Source of the DNA: Liquorilactobacillus oeni DSM 19972
GTDB lineage: Bacteria; Bacillota; Bacilli; Lactobacillales; Lactobacillaceae
Length of the DNA stretch: 64,000 nt
Direction: 5' to 3'
Assembly: GCF_001436275.1 (NCBI RefSeq)
Contig: NZ_AZEH01000037.1
Location: 1-64,000 of the forward strand
The notes under the pieces were generated by a model that was not told where the DNA came from, did no database searches, and was given only the letters and a program-made list of their open reading frames with translations. Shown in pieces: positions 55,912 to 64,000 of this stretch. Position 1 is the first letter of the stretch. Every line of letters begins with the position of its first letter. The translations under genes and the position numbers were made by a program.

Positions 55912-57147
55912 ATGAACAGAGTTGTAGTTACGGGGATGGGCGCTGTTACGCCAGTAGGCAATGACGTTGCAACGTTCCTAAAAAACATTTTTTCCGGAAA
56001 AATCGGATTTGATACTATCAGTAAATTTGATGCTTCTGAAACAGGAATCACAATTGCTGCTGAAGTTAAGGATTTCGATCCAAAATTACGTGTTGGTAAA
56101 AAGTCTGCAAAAAGAATGGACCTTTTTTCACAATATGCTGTTGATAGTGCGATTGCAGCTGTTGAACAAGCCGGAATTAATGAAACCAACACTGACTCTT
56201 ATGACATGGGCGTCATCTATGGTTCAGGCATTGGTGGTTTGACTACTATCCAAGAACAGGTTATTAAGATGGCTAAAAAGGGCCCTCAAAGAGTTTCTCC
56301 AATGTTTGTCCCGACTTCGATCGTTAATATGGCTGCTGGTAATGTTGCTCTGCGTTTTAAAGCAAAGGGAATTTGTACTGCAATTGTCACTGCTTGTTCA
56401 TCTGGAACCAATGCAATCGGAGAAGCTTATCGTCAAATTCGTGAAGACCGTGCAAAAGTAATGCTTACCGGCGGTGCGGAAGCTTCTGTAAATGAAATCG
56501 GAATCGCCGGTTTTGCTGCACTCACCGCTCTTTCAAAGGAAACGGATCCTGCACGTGCTTCGTTACCGTTTGATGCTGATCGTTCCGGTTTTGTGATGGG
56601 TGAAGGTGCTGCTACACTTGTGCTTGAAGACTTAGAACATGCACAAAAACGTGGAGCAAAGATCTATGGCGAGATTGTTGGATATGGAAGCACTTGTGAT
56701 GCTTATCATATGACTTCTCCTGACCCGACCGGTGAAGGAGCTGCCCGTGCAATGCAGCAGGCAATCACTGAAGCAGGTGTGACACCACAACGTGTTGGTT
56801 ACATTAATGCTCATGGAACAGCGACACATGCGAATGACTCGGGAGAATCTCTTGCGATTAATCGTGTTTTTGGGGAGAACAGTACAGTTAAAGTCAGCAG
56901 TACAAAAAGTATGACAGGACATTTGTTAGGTGCTGCGGGAGCAATTGAAGCAGTTATAACAATTGCAGCACTTGAAAATGGCGAACTTCCGGCAAATGTG
57001 GGCCTTAAGAACCAAGACCCTGAATGTCGGGTAAATTTGGTTACAGAAAATGCTGAACCAGCTCCTGACCTAGAATATGCGATCAGCAATTCATTAGGTT
57101 TTGGCGGACATAATGCCGTTTTGGCTTTTAGAAAATGGAGTGAATAA
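55912..57147 (+). CDS. fabF: 3-oxoacyl-ACP synthase II
   Basis: The elongating condensing enzyme. Of 411 residues, the Cys is at 162 (TACSSGTNAIGEA), and the two histidines are in INAHGTATHAND near 302 and KSMTGHLLGAAG near 339. GGAGG precedes ATG. Confidence 0.97.
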   Translation: MNRVVVTGMGAVTPVGNDVATFLKNIFSGKIGFDTISKFDASETGITIAAEVKDFDPKLRVGKKSAKRMDLFSQYAVDSAIAAVEQAGINETNTDSYDMGVIYGSGIGGLTTIQEQVIKMAKKGPQRVSPMFVPTSIVNMAAGNVALRFKAKGICTAIVTACSSGTNAIGEAYRQIREDRAKVMLTGGAEASVNEIGIAGFAALTALSKETDPARASLPFDADRSGFVMGEGAATLVLEDLEHAQKRGAKIYGEIVGYGSTCDAYHMTSPDPTGEGAARAMQQAITEAGVTPQRVGYINAHGTATHANDSGESLAINRVFGENSTVKVSSTKSMTGHLLGAAGAIEAVITIAALENGELPANVGLKNQDPECRVNLVTENAEPAPDLEYAISNSLGFGGHNAVLAFRKWSE

Positions 57148-57152
57148 AAAGT

Positions 57153-57617
57153 ATGGATCTTACTGAAATACAAAAACTGATCTCTGAGTTTAATGAGTCT
57201 GCAACTCGAGAAATGGAGATTGAAACTGACGGTTTTCACCTGCGATTAAGTAAGAATGAGGTCACAGCGCAGCTTTTACAGCAGTTGAGTGCACCAACGC
57301 AACAGACGGTTTCCAGCAGTGTTGAAAACAGTAGTAATGAAAATAAAAATGAACAAACTGCTGCTTTGCAAGAAGAAGGCAGAACAATCAAGTCTCCGAT
57401 GGTTGGAAGTGTCTATTTGCAGCCTAAGCCAACGGAGCCTGCATATGTTGAAGCAGGTACACATGTGCATAAGGGTGATGTTGTTTGTATCATTGAAGCA
57501 ATGAAGATGATGACTGAAATTAAGAGTGATGTTGATGGCGTAGTTAAAGAAGTGCTGGTAAATAATGAAGAATTAGTAGAATTTGACCAGCCTTTGTTTC
57601 GTGTTGAGGAGGATTAA
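57153..57617 (+). CDS. accB: Biotin carboxyl carrier protein of acetyl-CoA carboxylase
   Basis: Carries biotin between AccC and AccAD. Of 154 residues, the N-terminal dimer part is followed by a Ser/Gln/Asn-rich linker (about 50-75) and a biotinyl domain with the lysine in EAMKMM near 119. It lies 5 nt after fabF. Confidence 0.96.
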   Translation: MDLTEIQKLISEFNESATREMEIETDGFHLRLSKNEVTAQLLQQLSAPTQQTVSSSVENSSNENKNEQTAALQEEGRTIKSPMVGSVYLQPKPTEPAYVEAGTHVHKGDVVCIIEAMKMMTEIKSDVDGVVKEVLVNNEELVEFDQPLFRVEED

Positions 57618-57618
57618 A

Positions 57619-58044
57619 ATGAAGTTAGATATAACTGAAATAAAAAAAATCATTCCGCACCGCTATCCAATGCTTTTAATAGATCGAGTAGACGAATTGG
57701 TTCCCGGTGAATCTGCGGTTGCAAGACGCAACGTAACTGCGCACGAAGAGATTTTTAACGGCCATTTTCCTAATAATCCGGTACTTCCAGGTGTTTTGAT
57801 TGTTGAGGCACTTGCGCAAACAGGTGCAGTTGCTCTGCTGTCTATGCCGGAATTCAAAGGGAAAACAGCTTATTTCGGTGGCATTAAGAATGCTAAATTC
57901 CGTAAGGTAGTTCGTCCAGGTGATACATTAATTTTAAAAGTTGAGTTGGAAAAAATCCGAAACAACGTCGGATTGGGGCGTGGGCTTGCTACTGTTGATG
58001 GACATAAAGTCTGTTCAGTCGAACTGACTTTCATGATTGGTTAA
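57619..58044 (+). CDS. fabZ: 3-hydroxyacyl-ACP dehydratase, second FabZ paralogue
   Basis: A 141-residue FabZ with KKIIPHRYPMLLIDRVDEL at the N-terminus and GHFPNNPVLPGVLIVEALAQ near 48-67. It is clearly related to the first paralogue at 51949 but differs at many positions. ATG at 57619 follows GAGGAGG and starts 1 nt after the accB stop. Its place between accB and accC is the standard one in lactobacilli and streptococci. Confidence 0.95.
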   Translation: MKLDITEIKKIIPHRYPMLLIDRVDELVPGESAVARRNVTAHEEIFNGHFPNNPVLPGVLIVEALAQTGAVALLSMPEFKGKTAYFGGIKNAKFRKVVRPGDTLILKVELEKIRNNVGLGRGLATVDGHKVCSVELTFMIG

Positions 58045-58058
58045 GGTAAGGTGATTTG

Positions 58059-59423
58059 ATGTTTAAGAAAGTCTTGGTTGCAAACCGTGGCGAAATTGCA
58101 GTACGTATTATTCGTTCTCTGAAAGAATTAGGGATCAAATCTGTTGCGGTTTATTCCGATGTTGATCGTGAAAGCCTGCATGTTCAGTTAGCTGACGAAG
58201 CGGTTTGTGTGGGAAAGGCAAGGCCGCAGGATTCATATCTTAATATGAAAAACATTTTAAGTGCGGCGGTTGGAACAGGAGCCGAGGCAATTCATCCGGG
58301 ATTTGGTTTTCTTTCTGAAAACAGTCGTTTTGTTGAAATGTGTGAGGCCTGTGGAATAACTTTTATCGGTCCCAGATCTGAGACAATTGATCTGATGGGA
58401 AATAAAGCTAATGCACGTGAACAGATGCGAGTTAGCGGAGTACCGGTAATCCCTGGCAGCGATGGTTTTGTTTCAGATGCAGATGATGCTGAAAAGATTG
58501 CTAAGAAAGTTGGTTATCCGGTTCTTCTAAAAGCTGCGGCTGGTGGCGGAGGAAAAGGTATCCGCCGTGTCGATAATGAGGGACAATTACGAAAATCATT
58601 TGCGGAAGCACAACAGGAAGCACAAGTTTCATTTGGCGATTCGCGGATGTATCTTGAAAAAATAATGAATGATGTTAAGCATATTGAAGTGCAGATTTTT
58701 CGCGATCAAAAAGGGAATGCTGTTTACTTTCCAGAAAGAGATTGTTCTTTGCAACGCAGTAAGCAGAAAGTGATCGAGGAAAGCCCTTGTGAACTGATTG
58801 ATGAAAAGCAGCGCCGTTTTCTAGGAGAAATTGCGGTTAAGGCTGCGAATGCAATTGACTATATTAATACAGGAACACTTGAGTTTTTGATGGATAAAAA
58901 TCATCATTTTTATTTTATGGAAATGAATACGCGAATCCAGGTTGAACACACAGTAACAGAAATGGTAACAGGTATTGATTTGGTAAAAGCACAAGTCAGC
59001 GTTGCAGCGGGAGAAGATTTGCCTTTTGCACAAGATGAAATTGAATGCCGTGGACACGCAATTGAGTGCCGAATCAATGCAGAGGATCCGGCAAATAATT
59101 TTGCCCCTTCTGTTGGAAAAATAAAATATTTGTATTTTCCAGTCGGCAACTTGGGCATGAGGATTGATTCCGCACTATATGCCGGTACAACGATCTCACC
59201 ATTTTATGATTCAATGATTGCCAAGGTAATTGCTTTGGGCAATGATCGCAGCGAAGCTATTCAAAAGATTAAACGTCTTTTAAATGAAATGATTATTAAT
59301 GGTATTAAAACAAACCAATCCTTCCATCTTGCACTTTTAAGCGATGAAGAATTTGTCAAGGAAACGTTCACAACAGATTACCTGGAAAAAAGCTTCCTAT
59401 CAAAATGGAAAAAGGAGGGCTAG
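58059..59423 (+). CDS. accC: Biotin carboxylase subunit of acetyl-CoA carboxylase
   Basis: Carboxylates biotin on AccB with bicarbonate and ATP. Of 454 residues, KVLVANRGEIAVRI is at the N-terminus and the glycine-rich ATP loop KAAAGGGGKGIR near 159. Catalytic FLEKIMNDVKHIEVQ appears as YLEKIMNDVKHIEVQIF, with EMNTRIQVEHTVTE near 288. ATG at 58059 follows AAGGTG. Confidence 0.97.
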   Translation: MFKKVLVANRGEIAVRIIRSLKELGIKSVAVYSDVDRESLHVQLADEAVCVGKARPQDSYLNMKNILSAAVGTGAEAIHPGFGFLSENSRFVEMCEACGITFIGPRSETIDLMGNKANAREQMRVSGVPVIPGSDGFVSDADDAEKIAKKVGYPVLLKAAAGGGGKGIRRVDNEGQLRKSFAEAQQEAQVSFGDSRMYLEKIMNDVKHIEVQIFRDQKGNAVYFPERDCSLQRSKQKVIEESPCELIDEKQRRFLGEIAVKAANAIDYINTGTLEFLMDKNHHFYFMEMNTRIQVEHTVTEMVTGIDLVKAQVSVAAGEDLPFAQDEIECRGHAIECRINAEDPANNFAPSVGKIKYLYFPVGNLGMRIDSALYAGTTISPFYDSMIAKVIALGNDRSEAIQKIKRLLNEMIINGIKTNQSFHLALLSDEEFVKETFTTDYLEKSFLSKWKKEG

Positions 59424-59426
59424 CGC

Positions 59427-60284
59427 GTGCAATTATTTAATGAATTAAAGACACTGGGATATAAGCATATTAAGGCTGATAAAAAAGCTAACGAAAAAAT
59501 CCCTTCAGGAATCTGGCTAGCTTGTCCAAAGTGTCATCAATCCTTTTATCATAAAGACCTTGGGCTTTACCAGGTTTGTCCTAACTGTGAATATGGGTTT
59601 CGTATTAAAGCGCGTGAACGTTTAGCCTGGCTGGTTGATGAGTTTAATGAAGATGACGCTGCATTAAAGACAAAAGATCCGCTTGATTTTCCTGATTATG
59701 ATAAAAAATTGGAAAAGGCAAGACAAAATACCGGGTTGAATGATTCAGTGCTGACGGGGACGGCTAAGATTGCTGGGGAGTTACTTTCACTGGGAATTAT
59801 GGATCCAAACTTTATTATGGGGTCAATGGGTACTATAACCGGAGAAAAGATTACACGGCTTTTTAAAAGAGCCACACGAAAAAATCTACCTGTTGTTCTA
59901 TTTACAGCTTCTGGCGGTGCTCGGATGCAAGAGGGAATCTTCTCACTGATGCAGATGGCTAAAATATCTCAGGCTGTTCAGGAACATTCACATGCAGGAC
60001 TATTATATATTACAGTTTTAACGGATCCAACTACAGGCGGAGTAACCGCAAGTTTTGCAATGCAAGGTGATATTATTTTAGCTGAGCCCAGAGCTTTAGT
60101 AGGTTTTGCAGGAAAACGTGTAATTGAGCAGACTACTCATCAAAAGGTTCCAAACGAATTACAGGATGCAGAAACAGTGCTGGATCATGGCTTTATTGAT
60201 GCTATTGTTCCTCGTAAAGAAATGAAGAAAAAGCTTGCATGGCTGCTTAAATTTCACAATGAAGGGACTGTTGCGAATGGCTAG
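59427..60284 (+). CDS. accD: Acetyl-CoA carboxylase carboxyltransferase beta subunit
   Basis: With AccA, moves carboxyl from biotin to acetyl-CoA. Of 285 residues, an N-terminal zinc ribbon CPKC-x15-CPNC (near 33-55) precedes the crotonase-like domain with TASGGARMQEG near 163 and PTTGGVTASFA near 202. It starts at GTG behind AAAGGAGGG. It overlaps accA by 8 nt. Confidence 0.97.
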   Translation: MQLFNELKTLGYKHIKADKKANEKIPSGIWLACPKCHQSFYHKDLGLYQVCPNCEYGFRIKARERLAWLVDEFNEDDAALKTKDPLDFPDYDKKLEKARQNTGLNDSVLTGTAKIAGELLSLGIMDPNFIMGSMGTITGEKITRLFKRATRKNLPVVLFTASGGARMQEGIFSLMQMAKISQAVQEHSHAGLLYITVLTDPTTGGVTASFAMQGDIILAEPRALVGFAGKRVIEQTTHQKVPNELQDAETVLDHGFIDAIVPRKEMKKKLAWLLKFHNEGTVANG

Positions 60285-61065
60285 TTTTCTTGAAAAGAAA
60301 AAAACCGCTGCACAAATCGTTGCGAATGCACGTAATGCCGAAAAGGTTAGTGCACAGGAGTTGCTTGCAGGTGTTTTTGATGACTTCTTAGAGTTGCATG
60401 GAGATCGTCTGTCAGATGATGATGCAGCAATTATTGGCGGTGTTGCACACTTTGAAGGAAAACCAGTAACTGTGATCCTTACTAACAAAGGTAAAAGTGC
60501 TGAAGAACGCCTTAGAACACATTTTGGATGTCCGGAACCCTCCGGGTATCGCAAGTCATTACGTTTAATCAAACAGGCCGAAAAATTTAAAAGGCCAGTA
60601 GTTACCTTTGTTAACACAGCTGGTGCTTATCCAGGACAATCTGCAGAAGAAAATGGTCAAGGTGAAGCAATTGCACGAAATCTGCTGGAAATCAGCAGCA
60701 TAAAGGTACCTGTTATTGCGGTAATATATGGTGAAGGCGGAAGCGGCGGTGCTCTTGCACTTGCATGCGGAGATGCGGTCTGGATGTTTGAAAATAGTAT
60801 GTATTCTGTACTTTCTCCTGAAGGTTTTGCAGCAATTCTTTGGAAAGATAGTTCTCGTGCTGATGAGGCTGCTGAAATAATGAAACTTACTCCTGAAAAA
60901 TTACTCGAGCAAAAAATTATCGACGGGATTATTCCCGAGCCACGCTCACATAAACGCTTGTTCAAGGGAGTCAAAAGGGTTCTGCATGAAGAGCTTGAGA
61001 AGTATCAGAAATTGTCCGTAAGTGAATTGGTTGAGAAAAGGCAGCAGCGTTTTCAACGTTTTTAA
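60277..61065 (+). CDS. accA: Acetyl-CoA carboxylase carboxyltransferase alpha subunit
   Basis: Partner of AccD. The 262-residue crotonase-fold protein has FLELHGDRLSDDDAAI near 38, FGCPEPSGYRKSLRL near 82, NTAGAYPGQSAEENGQ near 112 and GEGGSGGALALA near 152. It is shorter than the E. coli form, as usual for this group. ATG at 60277 lies inside the end of accD behind GAAGGG. Confidence 0.96.
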   Translation: MASFLEKKKTAAQIVANARNAEKVSAQELLAGVFDDFLELHGDRLSDDDAAIIGGVAHFEGKPVTVILTNKGKSAEERLRTHFGCPEPSGYRKSLRLIKQAEKFKRPVVTFVNTAGAYPGQSAEENGQGEAIARNLLEISSIKVPVIAVIYGEGGSGGALALACGDAVWMFENSMYSVLSPEGFAAILWKDSSRADEAAEIMKLTPEKLLEQKIIDGIIPEPRSHKRLFKGVKRVLHEELEKYQKLSVSELVEKRQQRFQRF

Positions 61066-61086
61066 ATTCTAGTGGAGGTCAAAAAA

Positions 61087-61845
61087 GTGGAAAAATTATT
61101 AAGTGGTAAAAAAATATTAATTATGGGAGCTGCAAATAAGAGAAGCATCGCTTGGGGATGTGCACAGGCAATGCTTGACAACGGCGCTGAATTGATATTT
61201 ACATATCAAAACGAACGTTTGAAGAAAAGTCTGTTACGACTGGTTTCAAATGAAGAAAGATTAGTAGAATGCGATGTGTCGAAAGATGAAAGTATTGCGC
61301 AGGCTTTTGCCACTATCTCTGAAAAATTTGGAAAAATTGACGGTATTGTGCATGCAATTGCTTTTGCAAAAAAGGATGAACTTGCCGGCGATATCATGAA
61401 CTCCAGTCGGGAAGGTTATGCACTTGCACAAGACATTTCGGCATATTCTTTAATAGCAGTTGCCAAGTATGCAATTAAATTACTGAAGAATCCAGCAAGT
61501 ATTGTTACCCTAACTTATTTTGGTTCGGAACGTGCTATTCCAAACTATAATGTCATGGGTGTCGCTAAAGCAGCTTTGGAAGCTAACGTACGTTATCTTG
61601 CACGGGATATGGCAAAATACGGGGTACGTGTCAATGCAATCTCCGCTGGAGCAGTTAAGACACTTGCAGTAACTGGAGTCAAAGATCATGGTGAATTGCT
61701 GCGTATTTCCGAAGAACGGACTGTTGATGGCAAGTCGGTTACTACTAAAGAAATCGGTGGTACTGCTGCTTTCTTAGTCAGTGACCTGTCAACAGGTGTT
61801 GTTGGGGATACGATTTATGTTGATAAAGGTGTACACTTAATTTAA
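61087..61845 (+). CDS. fabI: Enoyl-ACP reductase (FabI type)
   Basis: NAD(P)H-dependent last step of each elongation cycle. The 252-residue protein has KKILIMGAANKRSIAWGCA at the N-terminus, the Y-x6-K site in YNVMGVAKAALE near 160, and VRVNAISAGAVKTLA. The site and length fit FabI and not the flavoprotein FabK used by streptococci. FabI is the target class of triclosan. GTG at 61087 follows TGGAGG by 8 nt. It closes the locus. Confidence 0.95.
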   Translation: MEKLLSGKKILIMGAANKRSIAWGCAQAMLDNGAELIFTYQNERLKKSLLRLVSNEERLVECDVSKDESIAQAFATISEKFGKIDGIVHAIAFAKKDELAGDIMNSSREGYALAQDISAYSLIAVAKYAIKLLKNPASIVTLTYFGSERAIPNYNVMGVAKAALEANVRYLARDMAKYGVRVNAISAGAVKTLAVTGVKDHGELLRISEERTVDGKSVTTKEIGGTAAFLVSDLSTGVVGDTIYVDKGVHLI

Positions 61846-61961
61846 CAATTGTTCATAATATTTTTGAGTAATAGAGAATAATGGAATACCCTAAGTATAT
61901 AACTAATTAAGCTTTGAGTTGGCTGAAAAACAAGTTGTTGAAATACAACTATAAATATAAG

Positions 61962-61997
61962 AGCTGTGCCAAATTAAAATTTTGTCACAGCTTTTTG
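61962..61997 (+). terminator. Terminator of the fab locus (family hairpin)
   Basis: The stem AGCTGTG-C-CAAA / TTTG-T-CACAGCT has one mismatch and ends in T5. It is a shorter member of the shared hairpin family. The rest of 61846-62097 holds nothing else recognisable. Confidence 0.75.
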
Positions 61998-62097
61998 AAT
62001 AATGAAAATAAAAAATGGCAGAACACTTGTTTAAAGTCGTCTTTGCAAGTACACTTATTGTTGGAAATACGAGTCTAAACGAAAGTGGTGCACTATT

Positions 62098-63561
62098 ATG
62101 GTTACGGAACAAAGAGCGCTCTTTATTATTTTTGGAGGGACGGGCGACCTCGCAAAGCGAAAGCTATATCCCGCGTTATTTAATTTGTATCGCAAAGGGT
62201 TTTTAAAGGAAAATTTTGCAGTGATTGGAACTGCTCGGCGTCCTTGGACTGATGAGCATTTTCAAGAAGTCGTAAGGGACGCAATTCATGCTGAAGGTGC
62301 TCTTTTAAAAGACACTAGCCGATTTGCAAGCCATTTCTATTATCAATCGCACAACGTGAATGATACTGAGCATTATACTACTCTTCGTAACCTAGCTGAA
62401 AAGCTTGATCAAAAGTATGAGATCGGCGGTAACCGCATGTTTTATCTGGCAATGTCACCGCGTTTTTTTGGAACGATTGCAAAGCATCTTAAGTCTCAGA
62501 AAATAGTAACGGCTGCAGGTTACAACCGAGTTATTATTGAAAAACCTTTTGGACGTGATTTTGCAAGTGCTGAGGAACTTAATGAGGCAATTGGACGCTA
62601 TTTCCCTGAAAAAGATGTCTTTCGGATTGATCACTATTTAGGCAAGGAAATGGTGCAAAATATTTTAGCAGTCCGTTTTGGAAATAACCTTTTTCGGGCT
62701 CTTTGGAATAATCGTTATATCGACAATATTCAAATTACGCTTAGTGAATCCTTGGGTGTTGAAGAGCGTGCGGGATATTATGAAACAGCAGGGGCCTTGC
62801 GGGATATGGTTCAAAATCATATTCTGCAGATTGTTTCTTTACTGACTATGAATATGCCTGCTTCTTATTCTGAAACTGATATTCGGCGTGAAAAGATTTA
62901 TGCGTTGAAATCACTGAGAAAATATACTCCTGAAGAAGTTGAAAAAAATTTCGTTCGTGCACAGTATAAAGCTGCAAACGGACAGCGGGGATATCGTGAA
63001 GAAGAAAAAATTGCCGATGATTCTTCAACCGAAACTTTTGTTGCAGGCAAGCTGTTTGTTGATAACGAAAACTTTTCTGGTGTGCCAATTTATATTAGGA
63101 CAGGCAAGCGTTTGAGTCAAAAAACTTCGCGAATTGATATCGCCTTTAAGGCAATGCCGACTAACATCTTCGCACCGCAAAGATTAGGGCAGAATGTGCT
63201 GACTATTAACATTGAACCAGAAGGCAAGATTTTTATGCAGATAAACGTGAAAAAAATTGGCCAGGGATTTACTTTAAAAAATAGTCATCTGGACTTTTTC
63301 CCGACTTCAAATGGGGAAAGTACTTTTCCTGAAGCATACGAGAAGCTCTTTGCAGATGCTCTTGCTGGAGATGCGACTAATTTTACCCATTGGGAAGAAG
63401 TTGCACATTCTTGGAAGTTTGTGGATACTATTCGTGATACATGGGACAAGCAAAATGATGTACTTGAAGAATATCCGTGCGGATCAATGGGGCCGCAAGC
63501 ATCTGATAAATTGTTGGAGCGTGACGGATGTAAGTGGTTTTATCAAGGGAAAAATAATTAA
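62098..63561 (+). CDS. zwf: Glucose-6-phosphate 1-dehydrogenase
   Basis: Oxidises glucose-6-phosphate, the entry to the oxidative pentose phosphate or phosphoketolase route, and makes NADPH. Fatty-acid synthesis next door uses NADPH, though a functional link is inference. Of 487 residues, the nucleotide loop IIFGGTGDLAKRKLYPAL is near 10-27 and the substrate site RIDHYLGKE near 175-183. ATG at 62098 has only a weak purine run (AAAGTGGTG) upstream. Confidence 0.97.
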   Translation: MVTEQRALFIIFGGTGDLAKRKLYPALFNLYRKGFLKENFAVIGTARRPWTDEHFQEVVRDAIHAEGALLKDTSRFASHFYYQSHNVNDTEHYTTLRNLAEKLDQKYEIGGNRMFYLAMSPRFFGTIAKHLKSQKIVTAAGYNRVIIEKPFGRDFASAEELNEAIGRYFPEKDVFRIDHYLGKEMVQNILAVRFGNNLFRALWNNRYIDNIQITLSESLGVEERAGYYETAGALRDMVQNHILQIVSLLTMNMPASYSETDIRREKIYALKSLRKYTPEEVEKNFVRAQYKAANGQRGYREEEKIADDSSTETFVAGKLFVDNENFSGVPIYIRTGKRLSQKTSRIDIAFKAMPTNIFAPQRLGQNVLTINIEPEGKIFMQINVKKIGQGFTLKNSHLDFFPTSNGESTFPEAYEKLFADALAGDATNFTHWEEVAHSWKFVDTIRDTWDKQNDVLEEYPCGSMGPQASDKLLERDGCKWFYQGKNN

Positions 63562-63575
63562 TGAATTAAGAGATA

Positions 63576-63610
63576 AAGAGCTGAGGTAGAAAATACTGCG
63601 GTTCTTTTTT
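63576..63610 (+). terminator. zwf terminator
   Basis: AAGAGCTGAGGTA pairs with TACTGCGGTTCTT (one mismatch and wobble pairs), and a T run follows. Confidence 0.75.
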
Positions 63611-63629
63611 ATTATGGTATATTATAAAA

Positions 63630-63643
63630 CAAACATCTGTTCA
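63630..63643 (+). promoter_or_regulatory. LexA-box-like site before dinB
   Basis: CAAACATCTGTTCA agrees with the Bacillus LexA/DinR consensus CGAACRNRYGTTYG at 11 of 14 positions. It lies 38 nt before the dinB start and just after an AT-rich TATAAA (63623-63628), which may be part of the promoter. Confidence 0.45.
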
Positions 63644-63680
63644 GTAATGGAGACTGCTTTGTGAAGGGAGTCGGATAGAA

Positions 63681-64000
63681 ATGCGCAAAATAATTCACGT
63701 AGACATGGATGCTTTTTATGCATCAATCGAAATGCGTGATCAGCCTGTACTGCGTGCAAAGCCGCTTGTAATAGCAAGAGATCCAAGACATAATAGCGGC
63801 AAAGGAGTAGTTGCTACTGCTAATTACAAGGCACGCAGCTTTAAGATTCATTCGGCAATGAGTGCGCAGAAAGCATTAGAATTATGTCCCCAGGCTGTTT
63901 TTGTACGCCCAAATTTTGAAAAGTACAAACTGATTTCTAATCAGATTCATGAAATTTTTCATGAATACACCGATAAGATTGAACCCGTGGCATTTGATGA
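63681..64000 (+). CDS. dinB: DNA polymerase IV, 3' end beyond window
   Basis: A Y-family translesion polymerase. The visible 106 codons begin [20 protein letters not shown], with the first metal-binding Asp in [12 protein letters not shown]. They continue through [20 protein letters not shown] and the palm region [14 protein letters not shown]. The frame is open to the window edge. AAGGGAG lies about 11 nt before ATG. A LexA-box-like site upstream suggests SOS control. Confidence 0.95.
   Translation, partial: MRKIIHVDMDAFYASIEMRDQPVLRAKPLVIARDPRHNSGKGVVATANYKARSFKIHSAMSAQKALELCPQAVFVRPNFEKYKLISNQIHEIFHEYTDKIEPVAFD

Overview
The window looks like chromosomal core from a low-GC Lactobacillaceae species (Lactobacillus sensu lato, perhaps near Liquorilactobacillus or Ligilactobacillus; the genus is a guess). 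The evidence is a Bacillus-type tRNA array, an SMK-box riboswitch on metK, T-boxes on aminoacyl-tRNA synthetase genes, dipeptidase PepV, and a fabZ-fabT-fabH-acpP-fabDGF-accB-fabZ-accCDA-fabI locus. I see no phage, insertion sequence, CRISPR array or toxin-antitoxin system. No clearly new multi-gene system stands out. The most interesting content is in the non-coding DNA.

Layout. 1-1640: a tRNA array (17 genes, the first cut by the window edge), ending in a hairpin terminator, with a perfectly duplicated fMet-Asp block. 1.7-5.8 kb: metK under an SMK riboswitch and leuS under a T-box. 5.9-20 kb: a mixed region with a CycA-like permease, a MurJ-type flippase with rsuA, nnrD, pepV, several small unknown genes, tRNA-Leu(CAG), a universal stress protein, a second amino-acid permease, a nucleotidyltransferase-family protein and ackA. 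20.2-33.5 kb: the complete IMP biosynthesis set in two transcription units, purEKB and purCSQLFMNHD. Both are preceded by PurR-box-like sequences.

33.5-39.7 kb: an aminotransferase divergent from a LysR regulator, a MATE exporter, a small DUF2187-like protein, tRNA-Gly(CCC), and T-box-controlled argS. 39.7-42.4 kb: rny (RNase Y) and ymdB. 42.4-51.5 kb: mutS-mutL-ruvA-ruvB-queA-tgt-yajC (mismatch repair, Holliday-junction migration, queuosine tRNA modification, Sec accessory). 51.9-61.9 kb: the whole type II fatty-acid synthesis locus, with FabT-box-like palindromes at its start. 62.1-64 kb: zwf, and dinB cut by the window end.

Non-coding highlights. Two related copies of an inverted-repeat intergenic element lie near 7.3 and 14.0 kb. 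At least six intergenic hairpins share one core (GGGGCTGnGnCAAAA and its complement) and sit at gene ends. There are PurR-box-like and FabT-box-like operators, a palindrome over the rny -35 box, and several unusual tRNA base pairs. All functional assignments come from reading motifs and recalling families; no searches were run.
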